Below are positions 16,976 to 25,462 of a DNA stretch of 64,000 nucleotides, piece by piece. The DNA is taken from assembly GCF_000333895.2 (NCBI RefSeq), contig NZ_ANFM02000027.1:145990-209989 (forward strand), in the 5' to 3' direction. Source of the DNA: Grimontia indica. Its GTDB lineage: Bacteria; Pseudomonadota; Gammaproteobacteria; Enterobacterales; Vibrionaceae. The translations under genes were made by a program, and so were the position numbers. Every line of letters begins with the position of its first letter. Position 1 is the first letter of the stretch. A model generated the notes under the pieces. The model was not told where the DNA came from and did no database searches. It saw nothing but the letters and a program-made list of their open reading frames with translations.

Positions 16976-18570
16976 GTTATCGCATATATGTTCCCCTCGA
17001 CTCTTCTTCTGTTTCCCGAGGCGCTGAGAAAGTCGCTCAACGTTTGGCTCATAGTGCCGTCACCATGGGCGAATCTTTGACCATTGTCCGTAACGGTTCC
17101 CACGGCTTGTTCTGGCTCGAACCCATGATTGAAGTGGAGTCAGCTAAAGGTCGAGTGGCGTTTGGTCCGGTTTTCGAAGATGACGTGGATTCCCTATTGG
17201 CACTCCGTTTCTTTGCGCCAGATGAAGAGGGCAGCGCTGCGTTGGAGCACCCACTCTGTTTGGGGCTGACCACGGAAATTCTCTGGCTGAAAAAACAACA
17301 ACGGCTGACGTTCGAACGTGTTGGGTTTGTTGACCCGTTAGATGTTGAAGATTACTGCAGCAAAGGCGGGTTCGTCGGGCTGGAAAAAACGCTGGGTATG
17401 AGCACCCAAGAAATTCTCGACGAGGTAAAAACCTCTGGCCTGCGTGGTCGCGGTGGTGCGGCGTTCCCAACCGGCATTAAATGGCAAACCGTCTCAGACC
17501 AACCTGCAGGACAAAAGTATGTGATTTGTAATGCAGACGAAGGCGATTCCGGGACTTTTGCCGACCGCATGCTGATGGAAGGCGACCCGTTCACCCTGAT
17601 TGAAGGGATGATCATTTGCGCCATCGCGGTGGGTGCCACACAGGGATATGTCTATACCCGATCTGAGTATCCGAATGCCTGCAAGATCTTCACCCAAGCG
17701 ATAGAAAACGCTTATGCGGCGGGTTATCTGGGGGCGGATATCTGCGGCAGCGGCAAACATTTCGATTTAGAGCTTCGGATGGGGGCGGGAGCTTATATCT
17801 GTGGTGAAGAAACATCACTGATGGAGAGCTTGGAAGGCAAACGTGGATTGGTAAGAAGCAAGCCGCCACTTCCGGCCATTGAAGGTCTATTTGGTAAACC
17901 CACCGTCATCAATAACGTTATTTCGCTGGCTTCGGTTCCAATCATCCTGTCCAAAGGGGCGGACTACTACAAAGACTTTGGTCAGGGTAGATCCCTCGGC
18001 ACTATGCCAATCCAACTGGCGGGGAATGTGAAACGTCCCGGTCTGTTTGAGTTGGCTTTTGGCGTGACGATTCGGGAACTCCTGTTTGATTTTGGTGGGG
18101 GCAGCAAGACAGGAAAACCCCTTAAAGCCGTGCAAATTGGCGGGCCACTTGGCGCTTACATTGCTGAACATGACTGGGATACAGATCTGGATTACGAACA
18201 TCTCGCTGCCCGTGGCGCCATGTTGGGGCACGGTGGCATTGTCGCGTTCGACAATCAAACCGACATGAGCCAGATGGCGCGTTTTGCGATGGAATTCTGC
18301 GAGCTGGAATCCTGTGGGAAATGCACGCCTTGTCGTATTGGCGCAGTCCGTGGCGCGGAAGTGATTGATCAACTGCTGGATGCGAAAGGCGATGACAAGC
18401 TGGAACGTAAAGAACTACTGGACGATCTGTGCGAGACCATGGAGCAGGGTTCGCTCTGCGCCATGGGTGGGATGACGCCTTTTCCGGTGAAAAGCGCATT
18501 GAAGCACTTTCCAGAAGATTTCGGGCTCGCAAAAGATGCGGGTGCCCAAGTGAACAGTGGCGGCAAGTAA
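16972..18570 (+). CDS. fdsB: NAD-dependent formate dehydrogenase beta subunit (NuoF-like)
   Basis: 532 residues. Carries the FMN- and NADH-binding module: GLRGRGGAAFPTGIKW (FMN/NAD), GAGAYICGEETSLMESLEG, and the [4Fe-4S] motif ESCGKCTPCRIG near residue 445. The N-terminal ~120 residues are thioredoxin-like, as in FdsB. It reduces NAD+ with electrons arriving from FdsA through the Fe-S clusters. Lies between fdsG and fdsA. Confidence 0.94.
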   Translation: MSYRIYVPLDSSSVSRGAEKVAQRLAHSAVTMGESLTIVRNGSHGLFWLEPMIEVESAKGRVAFGPVFEDDVDSLLALRFFAPDEEGSAALEHPLCLGLTTEILWLKKQQRLTFERVGFVDPLDVEDYCSKGGFVGLEKTLGMSTQEILDEVKTSGLRGRGGAAFPTGIKWQTVSDQPAGQKYVICNADEGDSGTFADRMLMEGDPFTLIEGMIICAIAVGATQGYVYTRSEYPNACKIFTQAIENAYAAGYLGADICGSGKHFDLELRMGAGAYICGEETSLMESLEGKRGLVRSKPPLPAIEGLFGKPTVINNVISLASVPIILSKGADYYKDFGQGRSLGTMPIQLAGNVKRPGLFELAFGVTIRELLFDFGGGSKTGKPLKAVQIGGPLGAYIAEHDWDTDLDYEHLAARGAMLGHGGIVAFDNQTDMSQMARFAMEFCELESCGKCTPCRIGAVRGAEVIDQLLDAKGDDKLERKELLDDLCETMEQGSLCAMGGMTPFPVKSALKHFPEDFGLAKDAGAQVNSGGK

Positions 18571-18588
18571 GCCGTCGAGGAGAAGACA

Positions 18589-21462
18589 ATGGTTGAGTTC
18601 TATATTCCCATTGAGCAAGGCAGCAAAGACTTCGGTACGCCTGCTGTTAAAGGCGAAGACGTTAAGCAAATCTCACTGACCATTGATGGATGGCCAATCT
18701 CAGTGCCAGAGGGTACGTCGGTCATGCATGCGTCTACCATGCTGAATATTCAAATTCCAAAATTGTGTGCCACTGATTCACTCGAAGCGTTTGGCTCATG
18801 CCGTATGTGTGTGGTGGAAATTGAAGGAATGCGCGGAAAACCCGCCGCCTGCACCACACCCGTTGCTGAGGGCATGGTGGTCACCACACAAAATGAAGCG
18901 CTGCGCAAGTTACGCCGTAACGTGATGGAATTATACATTTCAGACCATCCACTGGATTGTTTGACCTGTGCGGTGAATGGCGACTGTGAATTGCAGGACA
19001 TGGCGGGTGCAGTTGGTCTTCGTGACGTGCGCTACGGATTCGAAGGTAACAACCACCTCAATATGGAAAAGGACACCTCCAATCCTTACTTCACCTTTGA
19101 TACCAGCAAATGCATCGTCTGTTCCCGATGTGTGCGTGCCTGTGAAGAGATTCAGGGTCAACACGCACTGACGGTGGAAAGTCGAGGTTTTGAATCCCGT
19201 ATCGTTGCTGGGTCAGAATCGTTTATGGACTCTGAATGCGTGTCCTGTGGTGCTTGTGTACAAGCCTGTCCGACGGCTGCATTGACAGAAAACAGCGTGA
19301 TAGAACTTGGCACTCCGAGCCATTATCGCGTGACGACTTGCGCGTATTGCGGCGTAGGTTGTTCATTCCGTGCCGAAATGCGCGGTGATGAATTGATCCG
19401 AATGGTGCCGCACAAAGACGGAAAAGCGAATCAGGGGCATTCTTGTGTGAAAGGGCGTTTTGCCTTTGGCTATGCAACCCACAAAGATCGTGTGACCGAC
19501 CCGATGATCCGCGATTCTATTGATGAACCTTGGCGCAAGGTAAGTTGGGAAGAAGCGATTGGCTTTGCCGCAGATAAGATCAAAGCGATCCGCGATAAAC
19601 ACGGCGCCAATGCTCTGGGTGGGATCACCTCTTCCCGCTGTACTAACGAAGAAACCTATCTGGTGCAAAAACTGGTTCGTGCAGGCTTTGGCACCAACAA
19701 CGTGGATACCTGTGCCCGTGTTTGTCACTCTCCAACGGGTTATGGTCTGAAAACCACGCTGGGCGAATCGGCAGGGACACAGACCTTCGAATCAGTCCAA
19801 AAAGCCGATGCGATTATCGTTATCGGCGCCAATCCAACCGATGGTCATCCGGTGTTCGCGTCCCAGCTTAAACGTCGTCTTCGCAGTGGCGCAAAACTGA
19901 TAGTTATCGACCCTCGCGAAATTGATCTGGTCAACGCAGCGCATGTCCGTGCCCAATACCATCTTCAACTTCGTCCGGGCACCAATGTCGCCGTGTTGAA
20001 TGCATTGGCGCACGTCATCATCAATGAAGGGTTGGAAGACACGTCGTACATTGAAGCGCGTTGCGACATGGCAGCGTACAAAAAATGGCGCGACTTTATT
20101 GCCGATGAACATCATTCACCGGAAGCGATGGAAAGTGCCACAGGCGTTCCCGCCATGCTGATACGTGAAGCCGCGCGTATGTATGCCAAAGCTGGAAACG
20201 GCGCCATTTACTATGGCCTCGGGGTGACAGAGCACAGCCAAGGTAGCTCAGCGGTCATGGCAATTGCCAATCTTGCGATGGCGACAGGTAACGTTGGTCG
20301 TGAAGGTGTGGGCGTGAATCCACTGCGCGGTCAGAACAACGTGCAAGGTAGCTGTGATATGGGCTCATTCCCGCATGAGTTGCCGGGTTATCGTCATGTG
20401 TCAGATCCAGAAGTACGTGCGTTGTTTGAGGGTGAATGGGGTGTGCCGATTGATGATGAACCTGGGCTTCGCATCCCCAACATGTTCGACGCCGCTATCG
20501 CAGGTCGATTTAAAGGCATGTATGTGCAGGGTGAAGACATCGCCCAATCTGATCCGAATACCCAACACGTCGAAGCGGCGCTGACATCGCTGGAATGCCT
20601 GATCGTTCAGGACATCTTCCTCAACGAAACGGCGAAGTTTGCGCATGTATTCCTACCGGGTGCCAGCTTCTTGGAGAAAGACGGTACCTTCACCAATGCA
20701 GAGCGCCGTATCTCGCCGGTGCGTAAAGTGATGGCTCCGCTTTGCGGTAAAGCAGACTGGGAAGCGACCATGGATCTCGCCAACGCCCTTGGCTACGAGA
20801 TGCATTACAAGCATCCTTCCGAAATCATGGATGAAATCGCCAAGCTGACGCCGACTTTCCATGGTGTCAGCTACGAAAAACTGGATGAGCTGGGCTCTAT
20901 TCAATGGCCGTGTAACGATGAAGCGCCCCTAGGGACCCCAACCATGCACATCGGCGGCTTTGTGAAAGGTAAGGGCAGCTTTGTGGTGACGGAGTACGTG
21001 GCAACAGAAGAGAAAGTGAATAAACGCTTCCCACTGCTGCTGACCACAGGGCGTATCCTATCGCAATACAATGTCGGTGCTCAGACACGTCGTACTGACA
21101 ACAGTCAGTGGCATCAGGAAGATGTGTTGGAAATCCATCCGTTGGATGCGGAAGATCGAGGCGTTACAGATGGCTCTCCAGTCCGGATTGCGAGCCGTGC
21201 AGGTGAAATTACCTTGCCCGCGAAAATCAGCAACCGCATGCAACCGGGCGTGGTTTACACCACCTTCCATCACCCGGTTTCCGGCACCAATGTGATCACG
21301 ACAGAAAATTCCGATTGGGCGACAAACTGCCCTGAATACAAAGTGACGGCGGTGCAGGTGAAAGTGGCAGTGGAACCGGCGGATTGGCAACAACGTTTCC
21401 GTGAGTTCGACGAACAACAACAAGCCCATTTATCTGCGGCGATACAAGACAGCAGCGATTAA
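18589..21462 (+). CDS. fdsA: NAD-dependent formate dehydrogenase alpha subunit (molybdenum catalytic subunit)
   Basis: 957 residues. Domains in order: N-terminal [2Fe-2S] ferredoxin (KLCATDS...GSCRMC...AACTTP), His/Cys cluster (HPLDCLTC), two [4Fe-4S] clusters (CIVCSRCVRAC, CVSCGACVQAC), the FdhF-type [4Fe-4S] (CAYCGVGCSF), then the bis-MGD molybdopterin domains and a C-terminal dinucleotide-binding domain (TTGRILSQYNVGAQTRR). The metal ligand is Cys379 in ARVCHSPT, not selenocysteine, and His380 follows it. Oxidises formate to CO2. AGGAGA precedes the ATG. Confidence 0.95.
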   Translation: MVEFYIPIEQGSKDFGTPAVKGEDVKQISLTIDGWPISVPEGTSVMHASTMLNIQIPKLCATDSLEAFGSCRMCVVEIEGMRGKPAACTTPVAEGMVVTTQNEALRKLRRNVMELYISDHPLDCLTCAVNGDCELQDMAGAVGLRDVRYGFEGNNHLNMEKDTSNPYFTFDTSKCIVCSRCVRACEEIQGQHALTVESRGFESRIVAGSESFMDSECVSCGACVQACPTAALTENSVIELGTPSHYRVTTCAYCGVGCSFRAEMRGDELIRMVPHKDGKANQGHSCVKGRFAFGYATHKDRVTDPMIRDSIDEPWRKVSWEEAIGFAADKIKAIRDKHGANALGGITSSRCTNEETYLVQKLVRAGFGTNNVDTCARVCHSPTGYGLKTTLGESAGTQTFESVQKADAIIVIGANPTDGHPVFASQLKRRLRSGAKLIVIDPREIDLVNAAHVRAQYHLQLRPGTNVAVLNALAHVIINEGLEDTSYIEARCDMAAYKKWRDFIADEHHSPEAMESATGVPAMLIREAARMYAKAGNGAIYYGLGVTEHSQGSSAVMAIANLAMATGNVGREGVGVNPLRGQNNVQGSCDMGSFPHELPGYRHVSDPEVRALFEGEWGVPIDDEPGLRIPNMFDAAIAGRFKGMYVQGEDIAQSDPNTQHVEAALTSLECLIVQDIFLNETAKFAHVFLPGASFLEKDGTFTNAERRISPVRKVMAPLCGKADWEATMDLANALGYEMHYKHPSEIMDEIAKLTPTFHGVSYEKLDELGSIQWPCNDEAPLGTPTMHIGGFVKGKGSFVVTEYVATEEKVNKRFPLLLTTGRILSQYNVGAQTRRTDNSQWHQEDVLEIHPLDAEDRGVTDGSPVRIASRAGEITLPAKISNRMQPGVVYTTFHHPVSGTNVITTENSDWATNCPEYKVTAVQVKVAVEPADWQQRFREFDEQQQAHLSAAIQDSSD

Positions 21463-21474
21463 GCAGGAGTGAAC

Positions 21475-21717
21475 ATGGACGGTGAACTTCATCGTAACGA
21501 ACGCCTTTATGCGATGGCGAACCAAATCGCTGACAACCTCGAGCATGGCAGAACCGAGCAAGAGACGGTCGACGAAGTCGCTTCCCACATTCGCCGCTTC
21601 TGGTCGCGCGACATGAAGCAGAGTCTTATTGCTGCGCTGGGAAGTGGGCTGTTGAACCCCATCGCTGAAAAAGCGGCGGAAATGCTGGCTGAGGAATATA
21701 AGCTCAAAGCGGGTTAG
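21475..21717 (+). CDS. fdsD: NAD-dependent formate dehydrogenase delta subunit
   Basis: 80 residues from the ATG at 21475, five bases after AGGAG; a GTG at 21469 is possible. The sequence RLYAMANQIADNLEHG...VASHIRRFWSRDMK is typical of FdsD, the small subunit that stabilises the complex. It directly follows fdsA. In other bacteria fdsC (an FdhD-type sulfurtransferase) sits between fdsA and fdsD; it is absent here. Confidence 0.9.
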   Translation: MDGELHRNERLYAMANQIADNLEHGRTEQETVDEVASHIRRFWSRDMKQSLIAALGSGLLNPIAEKAAEMLAEEYKLKAG

Positions 21718-21736
21718 TTGGGTATAGGGTAGAACT

Positions 21737-21764
21737 AAAATGCCGCGTAATAACGCGGCATTTT
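21737..21764. terminator. Bidirectional terminator after fdsD
   Basis: AAAATGCCGCG and CGCGGCATTTT form an 11-bp stem with A/T flanks on both sides, between the convergent fds operon and the siderophore-interacting protein gene. Confidence 0.85.
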
Positions 21765-21783
21765 AGATAAGCGAAGATGATCT

Positions 21784-22557
21784 TTAAGCAATAGCCTCAG
21801 CATCCTTCTGCTTGATCACTTTGTGGCCTTCTTCAGTTACGCCGTTTTTCCAATAGCTGCTGATGTAAATATTGTCTCGCTCGACGTTTCTTTCATTGCG
21901 GAAATATTGGCGTAGCGAGCGCATAGAATCGAACTCGCAGGCACACCAGATGGCAGCGTTACCATCCAGCCATTCTTTTTCCTGAACTTGCTCTGCCAGT
22001 GTTTTTTCGCCTTTAACCAGCCAGTCGATTTGCATCCCTTCAGGGGCTTGAATCGGCTGAATGTCGTCTTGAGAAAGCACTTCAATGACCGCATGGCCTT
22101 TTGCATGTTGAGGTAGCGAAGCAATTTTGACAGACAGTGCTGGAAGGGCAGTCATATCGGCAGCCATAAAGAACCAATCTGCTTCTTTGTTGATTTCCTG
22201 AATGGTGCCTGGGCCAGCAATCGTCATGGTATCGCCAACTTTGGCGTTCATTGCCCAACGAGCGGCATGGCCACAACCACAGTCATCAACCTTATGGCGG
22301 ACAAAGTCTACTGTGATCGTGTGTGTGCTGAAATCCAACTCGCGGATAGTGTAGGTGCGCATAACAGGCCTTTCGCCCGCTGGAAGTGAATTCAGATCTG
22401 TGCTGCCATCCGGCGCAAACATTAACTTAATATATCCGCCTTCGCAGTTGGCAGGAAAGCGGGAAAGTCCTTCACCATGCATCACGATACGCTGCATATT
22501 GGGAGTAATGGCTGTGCTTGCTTCGACAGTAAGCTGAATCGGGCTCGGTTTCTTCAT
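21784..22557 (-). CDS. Siderophore-interacting FAD-dependent ferric reductase (ViuB/YqjH-like)
   Basis: 257 residues. FAD-binding barrel with the MRTYTIREL (RxYT) motif and VDFVRHK, a DDCGCGHAARWA segment, then the NAD(P)H-binding half (WFFMAADMTALPAL, VIEV, WLVKGE) and the C-terminal SYWKNGVTEEGH of the SIP family. These cytoplasmic enzymes reduce Fe(III)-siderophores and release iron. A near-perfect Fur box lies about 60 bases upstream, which supports iron regulation. No siderophore biosynthesis or uptake genes lie next to it. Confidence 0.92.
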   Translation of the reverse strand: MKKPSPIQLTVEASTAITPNMQRIVMHGEGLSRFPANCEGGYIKLMFAPDGSTDLNSLPAGERPVMRTYTIRELDFSTHTITVDFVRHKVDDCGCGHAARWAMNAKVGDTMTIAGPGTIQEINKEADWFFMAADMTALPALSVKIASLPQHAKGHAVIEVLSQDDIQPIQAPEGMQIDWLVKGEKTLAEQVQEKEWLDGNAAIWCACEFDSMRSLRQYFRNERNVERDNIYISSYWKNGVTEEGHKVIKQKDAEAIA

Positions 22558-22614
22558 TATTCTTCTCTGACTACTTTACTTCACCCTAAAATACGTCGCC
22601 TTTGTGAAGAATTC

Positions 22615-22633
22615 AATGATAACGATTATCATT
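22615..22633. promoter_or_regulatory. Fur box upstream of the siderophore-interacting protein gene
   Basis: AATGATAACGATTATCATT fits the 7-1-7 Fur consensus with a single deviation, 58 bases from the start at 22557. Confidence 0.88.
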
Positions 22634-22669
22634 TGCGTAAATTTACATTGTTGGCTGTCGCCGGAAACA

Positions 22670-22696
22670 AAAAAGACTCCCAAAGGAGTCTTTTTA
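22670..22696 (-). terminator. Intrinsic terminator of the small secreted protein gene
   Basis: AAAAAGACTCC and GGAGTCTTTTT form an 11-bp stem around CAAA. Read on the minus strand, it is followed by T-rich sequence. It follows the stop at 22713. Confidence 0.85.
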
Positions 22697-22712
22697 CTTG
22701 GCTTGTTAGCTA

Positions 22713-23021
22713 TTAACTGCGGTCACGTGGAACGTACTTGCGTACGGTCTCTGTGTTGCCCTGATCGTCAGTAATGGTGAAATCTACGTACTGTGAGCGG
22801 TTAGACAGCAGGTTAAAAAACGTGGTGCCATTCTCGTTTGTACTTTGTGTAAAGTTCTTCGCAGAAACATTTGCGCCTTCGACTGGTTGACCGTCACGAA
22901 GTACTTCGATGATAGCTGCACCATTGCGAGCATTAACTGAAACATCAAGACCGTGACTTGGCATTGCCGTTACAGACATTGAAGCGAATAGCAGGCTGAT
23001 TGCAGTCATTGTCGTTTTCAT
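22713..23021 (-). CDS. Small secreted protein of unknown function
   Basis: 102 residues. Signal peptide MKTTMTAISLLFASMSVTAMP, then an Ig-/carboxypeptidase-regulatory-like beta module (GAAIIEVLRDGQPVEGANVSAKNF...NENGTTFFNLL). The pattern 'DGQPVEGANVS...T(N)ENGT' is common in bacterial surface beta-sandwich domains. I do not recognise a named family. Upstream, 23022-23336 contains no gene. Confidence 0.6.
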   Translation of the reverse strand: MKTTMTAISLLFASMSVTAMPSHGLDVSVNARNGAAIIEVLRDGQPVEGANVSAKNFTQSTNENGTTFFNLLSNRSQYVDFTITDDQGNTETVRKYVPRDRS

Positions 23022-23336
23022 AATCGTATCTCCAATTGCATTGTTATTGATTTCGTGTTGCTACAGAGATAACGATAGGTTTGTACCGATAGAAAAAAAA
23101 CCGGAAAAATTCGTGGGACTTGCTCAAAAACTTGGTGCAAGAATTTTGATTTAGGACGGTCTACGCGGGTGGGTAATAAGAGGCAATATAAAATGCTGTA
23201 CGAAGTTACAGAGTAGACAATAGCGAGAGTTTTTTACTTTTACACTTGAGTTGACGAAAAATGTGATTCATATGGCGTTCGTGTATACCAGAACGCCATC
23301 GGTAGAATTGTTTCTACTGGGTAAGTGACGACTCAA

Positions 23337-24470
23337 TTAGTTTGCGGCTTTGAAGCCGAGGCCGCTATCGATAAACGTTACAACTTTGTGAGTACGAATA
23401 GCCTCCTGCGCCGCCAGCCCAATTACCACGGCTTTCAAACCATCTTCCAATGACACTTCTACATCTTGCTCACCTAGCACTGCGCGCTGGAATTTCTGAT
23501 GTTGGTAGAAAGTGGAGCCATTATGGTCACCCGCTTCGAGAAGAGTCGGGTCTACAGGCACTTCCATTTGTTTTGGTCCCTTGGGATCACGGGGGCTGGA
23601 AATGACTTGGGCGACAGGGGGCTCGCCAAGGGTTTCTGTCGGCCAGAAACGGCCAGGGCCGGGAACCAGACATTCCACCTTGCCTTTGTCGCCGACAACG
23701 CTGATCTCTTCTTGGTAACGGGAGCCTTCGGCGAACATGCAAAGCTCCAAGCTGGCACGGGTGCCGTTGTCGAATTCCACGGTGACATAGGCATTATCGA
23801 GGATGTCCGGTGCTTCGCCGTTGTAGGATTCGTCCTTGTGGTTGACGGCTTGACTGCCGGAAGCAAAGACTCGAATAGGGTTAGCGTTGGCCATCAGTCG
23901 CATCAAATCAAAGAAGTGGCAGCATTTCTCGACTAGTGTACCGCCGGTTTTGTGGTTGAAACGATTCCAGTCATCCACTTTATGCAGGAAAGGAAAGCGG
24001 TGCTCGCGAATTGAAAACAGATGGCGTTGGCCAATCTCGCCTTGTGCTAGCAAATCGAGCAATAAGGTGATGGGTGGCATGTAGCGATACTCCATCGCAA
24101 CCCAAATTGGAGCAGGGTGGGATTTTGCAGCTTCAACCAAACGCGACACATCGTCAATCTGCGTGCAGATGGGTTTCTCAATCAAGATTGGCAGTGAGCA
24201 GCGGCTCATGATGCCTAGCAATTGCTCGGCATGCTGGAAGTTAGGGGTCGCGATAACGAGGGCATCGACATCGTTTGCTTCAAGTAATTCATCCAAACCT
24301 TCAACTGTGCGGGCGGTTGGCACTAACGTCTGCGCTTTTTCGCGCATTTCTGCGTTAGGTTCGGCAAGCACGGTGATTTCTACATTCTCTAAAAGTTGGA
24401 TGTTCCGGATGTGCTCTTGTCCCATCATGCCGCAGCCGAGGATGCCGTAGCGAATTACTTGATCTGTCAT
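23337..24470 (-). CDS. Gfo/Idh/MocA-fold NAD-dependent enzyme; candidate NAD+-dependent glycosidase of the sulfonate locus
   Basis: 377 residues. N-terminal Rossmann domain with GILGCGMMGQEH (residues 8-19), IATPNFQH and the signature EKP (about 100), then the C-terminal domain with GGTLVEKCCHFFDLMR, where the Gfo/Idh family has its catalytic His. Relatives include sugar dehydrogenases, GH109 and the NAD+-dependent sulfoquinovosidases (GH188). It lies downstream of the GntR gene on the minus strand and back to back with a monooxygenase/AKR/flavin reductase/TRAP operon. The context favours a glycoside- or sugar-processing role. The specific sulfoquinovosidase role is an inference that needs a family assignment. 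Confidence 0.8.
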   Translation of the reverse strand: MTDQVIRYGILGCGMMGQEHIRNIQLLENVEITVLAEPNAEMREKAQTLVPTARTVEGLDELLEANDVDALVIATPNFQHAEQLLGIMSRCSLPILIEKPICTQIDDVSRLVEAAKSHPAPIWVAMEYRYMPPITLLLDLLAQGEIGQRHLFSIREHRFPFLHKVDDWNRFNHKTGGTLVEKCCHFFDLMRLMANANPIRVFASGSQAVNHKDESYNGEAPDILDNAYVTVEFDNGTRASLELCMFAEGSRYQEEISVVGDKGKVECLVPGPGRFWPTETLGEPPVAQVISSPRDPKGPKQMEVPVDPTLLEAGDHNGSTFYQHQKFQRAVLGEQDVEVSLEDGLKAVVIGLAAQEAIRTHKVVTFIDSGLGFKAAN

Positions 24471-24520
24471 TCAGTCCGTCCCTTAAGTTTGTTTGGTAGC
24501 CTGAGAGGCTATCGTTGTCG

Positions 24521-25228
24521 TTATGTCCATCGCGCTGCATAGCGCACGTTTACCGGGTCATACCAAGTGAAAGAAACCTCTTCGATGCGATCCCGGTTTG
24601 ACCAGCTCAAGCGCTCTATGTAGCCGCATGCAGAGCCAATCTCAGGTTTAAAGTCTTGGTGCTTCCAGTCCGGTACATGATCGACCGTGATGCTGTCCTG
24701 CACCTTTGAAATCCAAAAGCCAAGTTTTTCGCGGTAATACACATACAGTGATTCCACGAGATCGTCTTGGGCGATATCGTCTTTGTGCTCTCCGCTGATC
24801 CAAATCTCTTCCATGGCAGCAGGTTGTTGGTCGAGTTTTCTCAACCGGCGGAAACGCCATAGTTGCGCGTTTGATTCCAACCCCAACAAAGAAGCCACAT
24901 AAGTATTGGTGTGTTGCTCCACGCTCAGAAAGTCGGCGTTTGGCAAGCCACCACCTGATTTCAACTCAAGGCGGAAAAAGTGATACACAGCCGAATTGTC
25001 AGGCGTGTTTTTCACGTAAGTGCCGGAGCCCTGAATCCTTTCCAGCAATCCATTCTGTTCAAGCTCGTTCAGCGCTTTGCGCAGCGTGCCGACAGCAACC
25101 CCCAGCTTTTTTGCCAGTTCAGCTTCAGTAGGCAGCCTCTCTCCCGGCAACCAATAACCTGCCGAGATTTCTCTTCGCAACAACTCGCTTATCTGGATGA
25201 ACAAGGGTAATCGTGTTGATTCACTCAT
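24521..25228 (-). CDS. GntR-family regulator with UTRA domain (HutC subfamily)
   Basis: 235 residues. N-terminal winged helix (PLFIQISELLRREISAGYWLPGERLPTEAELAKKLGVAVGTLRKALNELEQNGLLERIQGSGTYV) and C-terminal UTRA effector domain (about 85-230). It probably represses the divergent operon at 25463 and its own transcript. The intergenic region holds a 16-bp palindrome and a 12-bp inverted repeat that are good operator candidates. The effector is probably the imported compound or a metabolite of it. Confidence 0.9.
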   Translation of the reverse strand: MSESTRLPLFIQISELLRREISAGYWLPGERLPTEAELAKKLGVAVGTLRKALNELEQNGLLERIQGSGTYVKNTPDNSAVYHFFRLELKSGGGLPNADFLSVEQHTNTYVASLLGLESNAQLWRFRRLRKLDQQPAAMEEIWISGEHKDDIAQDDLVESLYVYYREKLGFWISKVQDSITVDHVPDWKHQDFKPEIGSACGYIERLSWSNRDRIEEVSFTWYDPVNVRYAARWT

Positions 25229-25305
25229 TTTCTAAAAATCTCAAAATTGATAACCGTCGATATATTAGAAGGTTACTGAGCTTATTTCTGTTTCCGCGCT
25301 CAGAG

Positions 25306-25378
25306 AGTGAATGAATTCATTCATCATTGATTTACTTTATTTGTAAATCTTATAGCATTTATTAACAATTCATTCACT
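25306..25378. promoter_or_regulatory. Candidate GntR operators in the divergent promoter
   Basis: TGAATGAATTCATTCA (25308-25323) is a perfect 16-bp palindrome. AGTGAATGAATT (25306-25317) recurs exactly inverted as AATTCATTCACT (25367-25378), so two half-identical sites lie about 50 bases apart between the GntR gene and the monooxygenase gene. The spacing would permit looping. Confidence 0.65.
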
Positions 25379-25462
25379 AATCATTTTCATTTCGATGGGA
25401 ATGAAAAGCAACAAGAACAATAACGTTGGTTGGCTTTTTACAATAAGAACAGGAGAGTTCAG

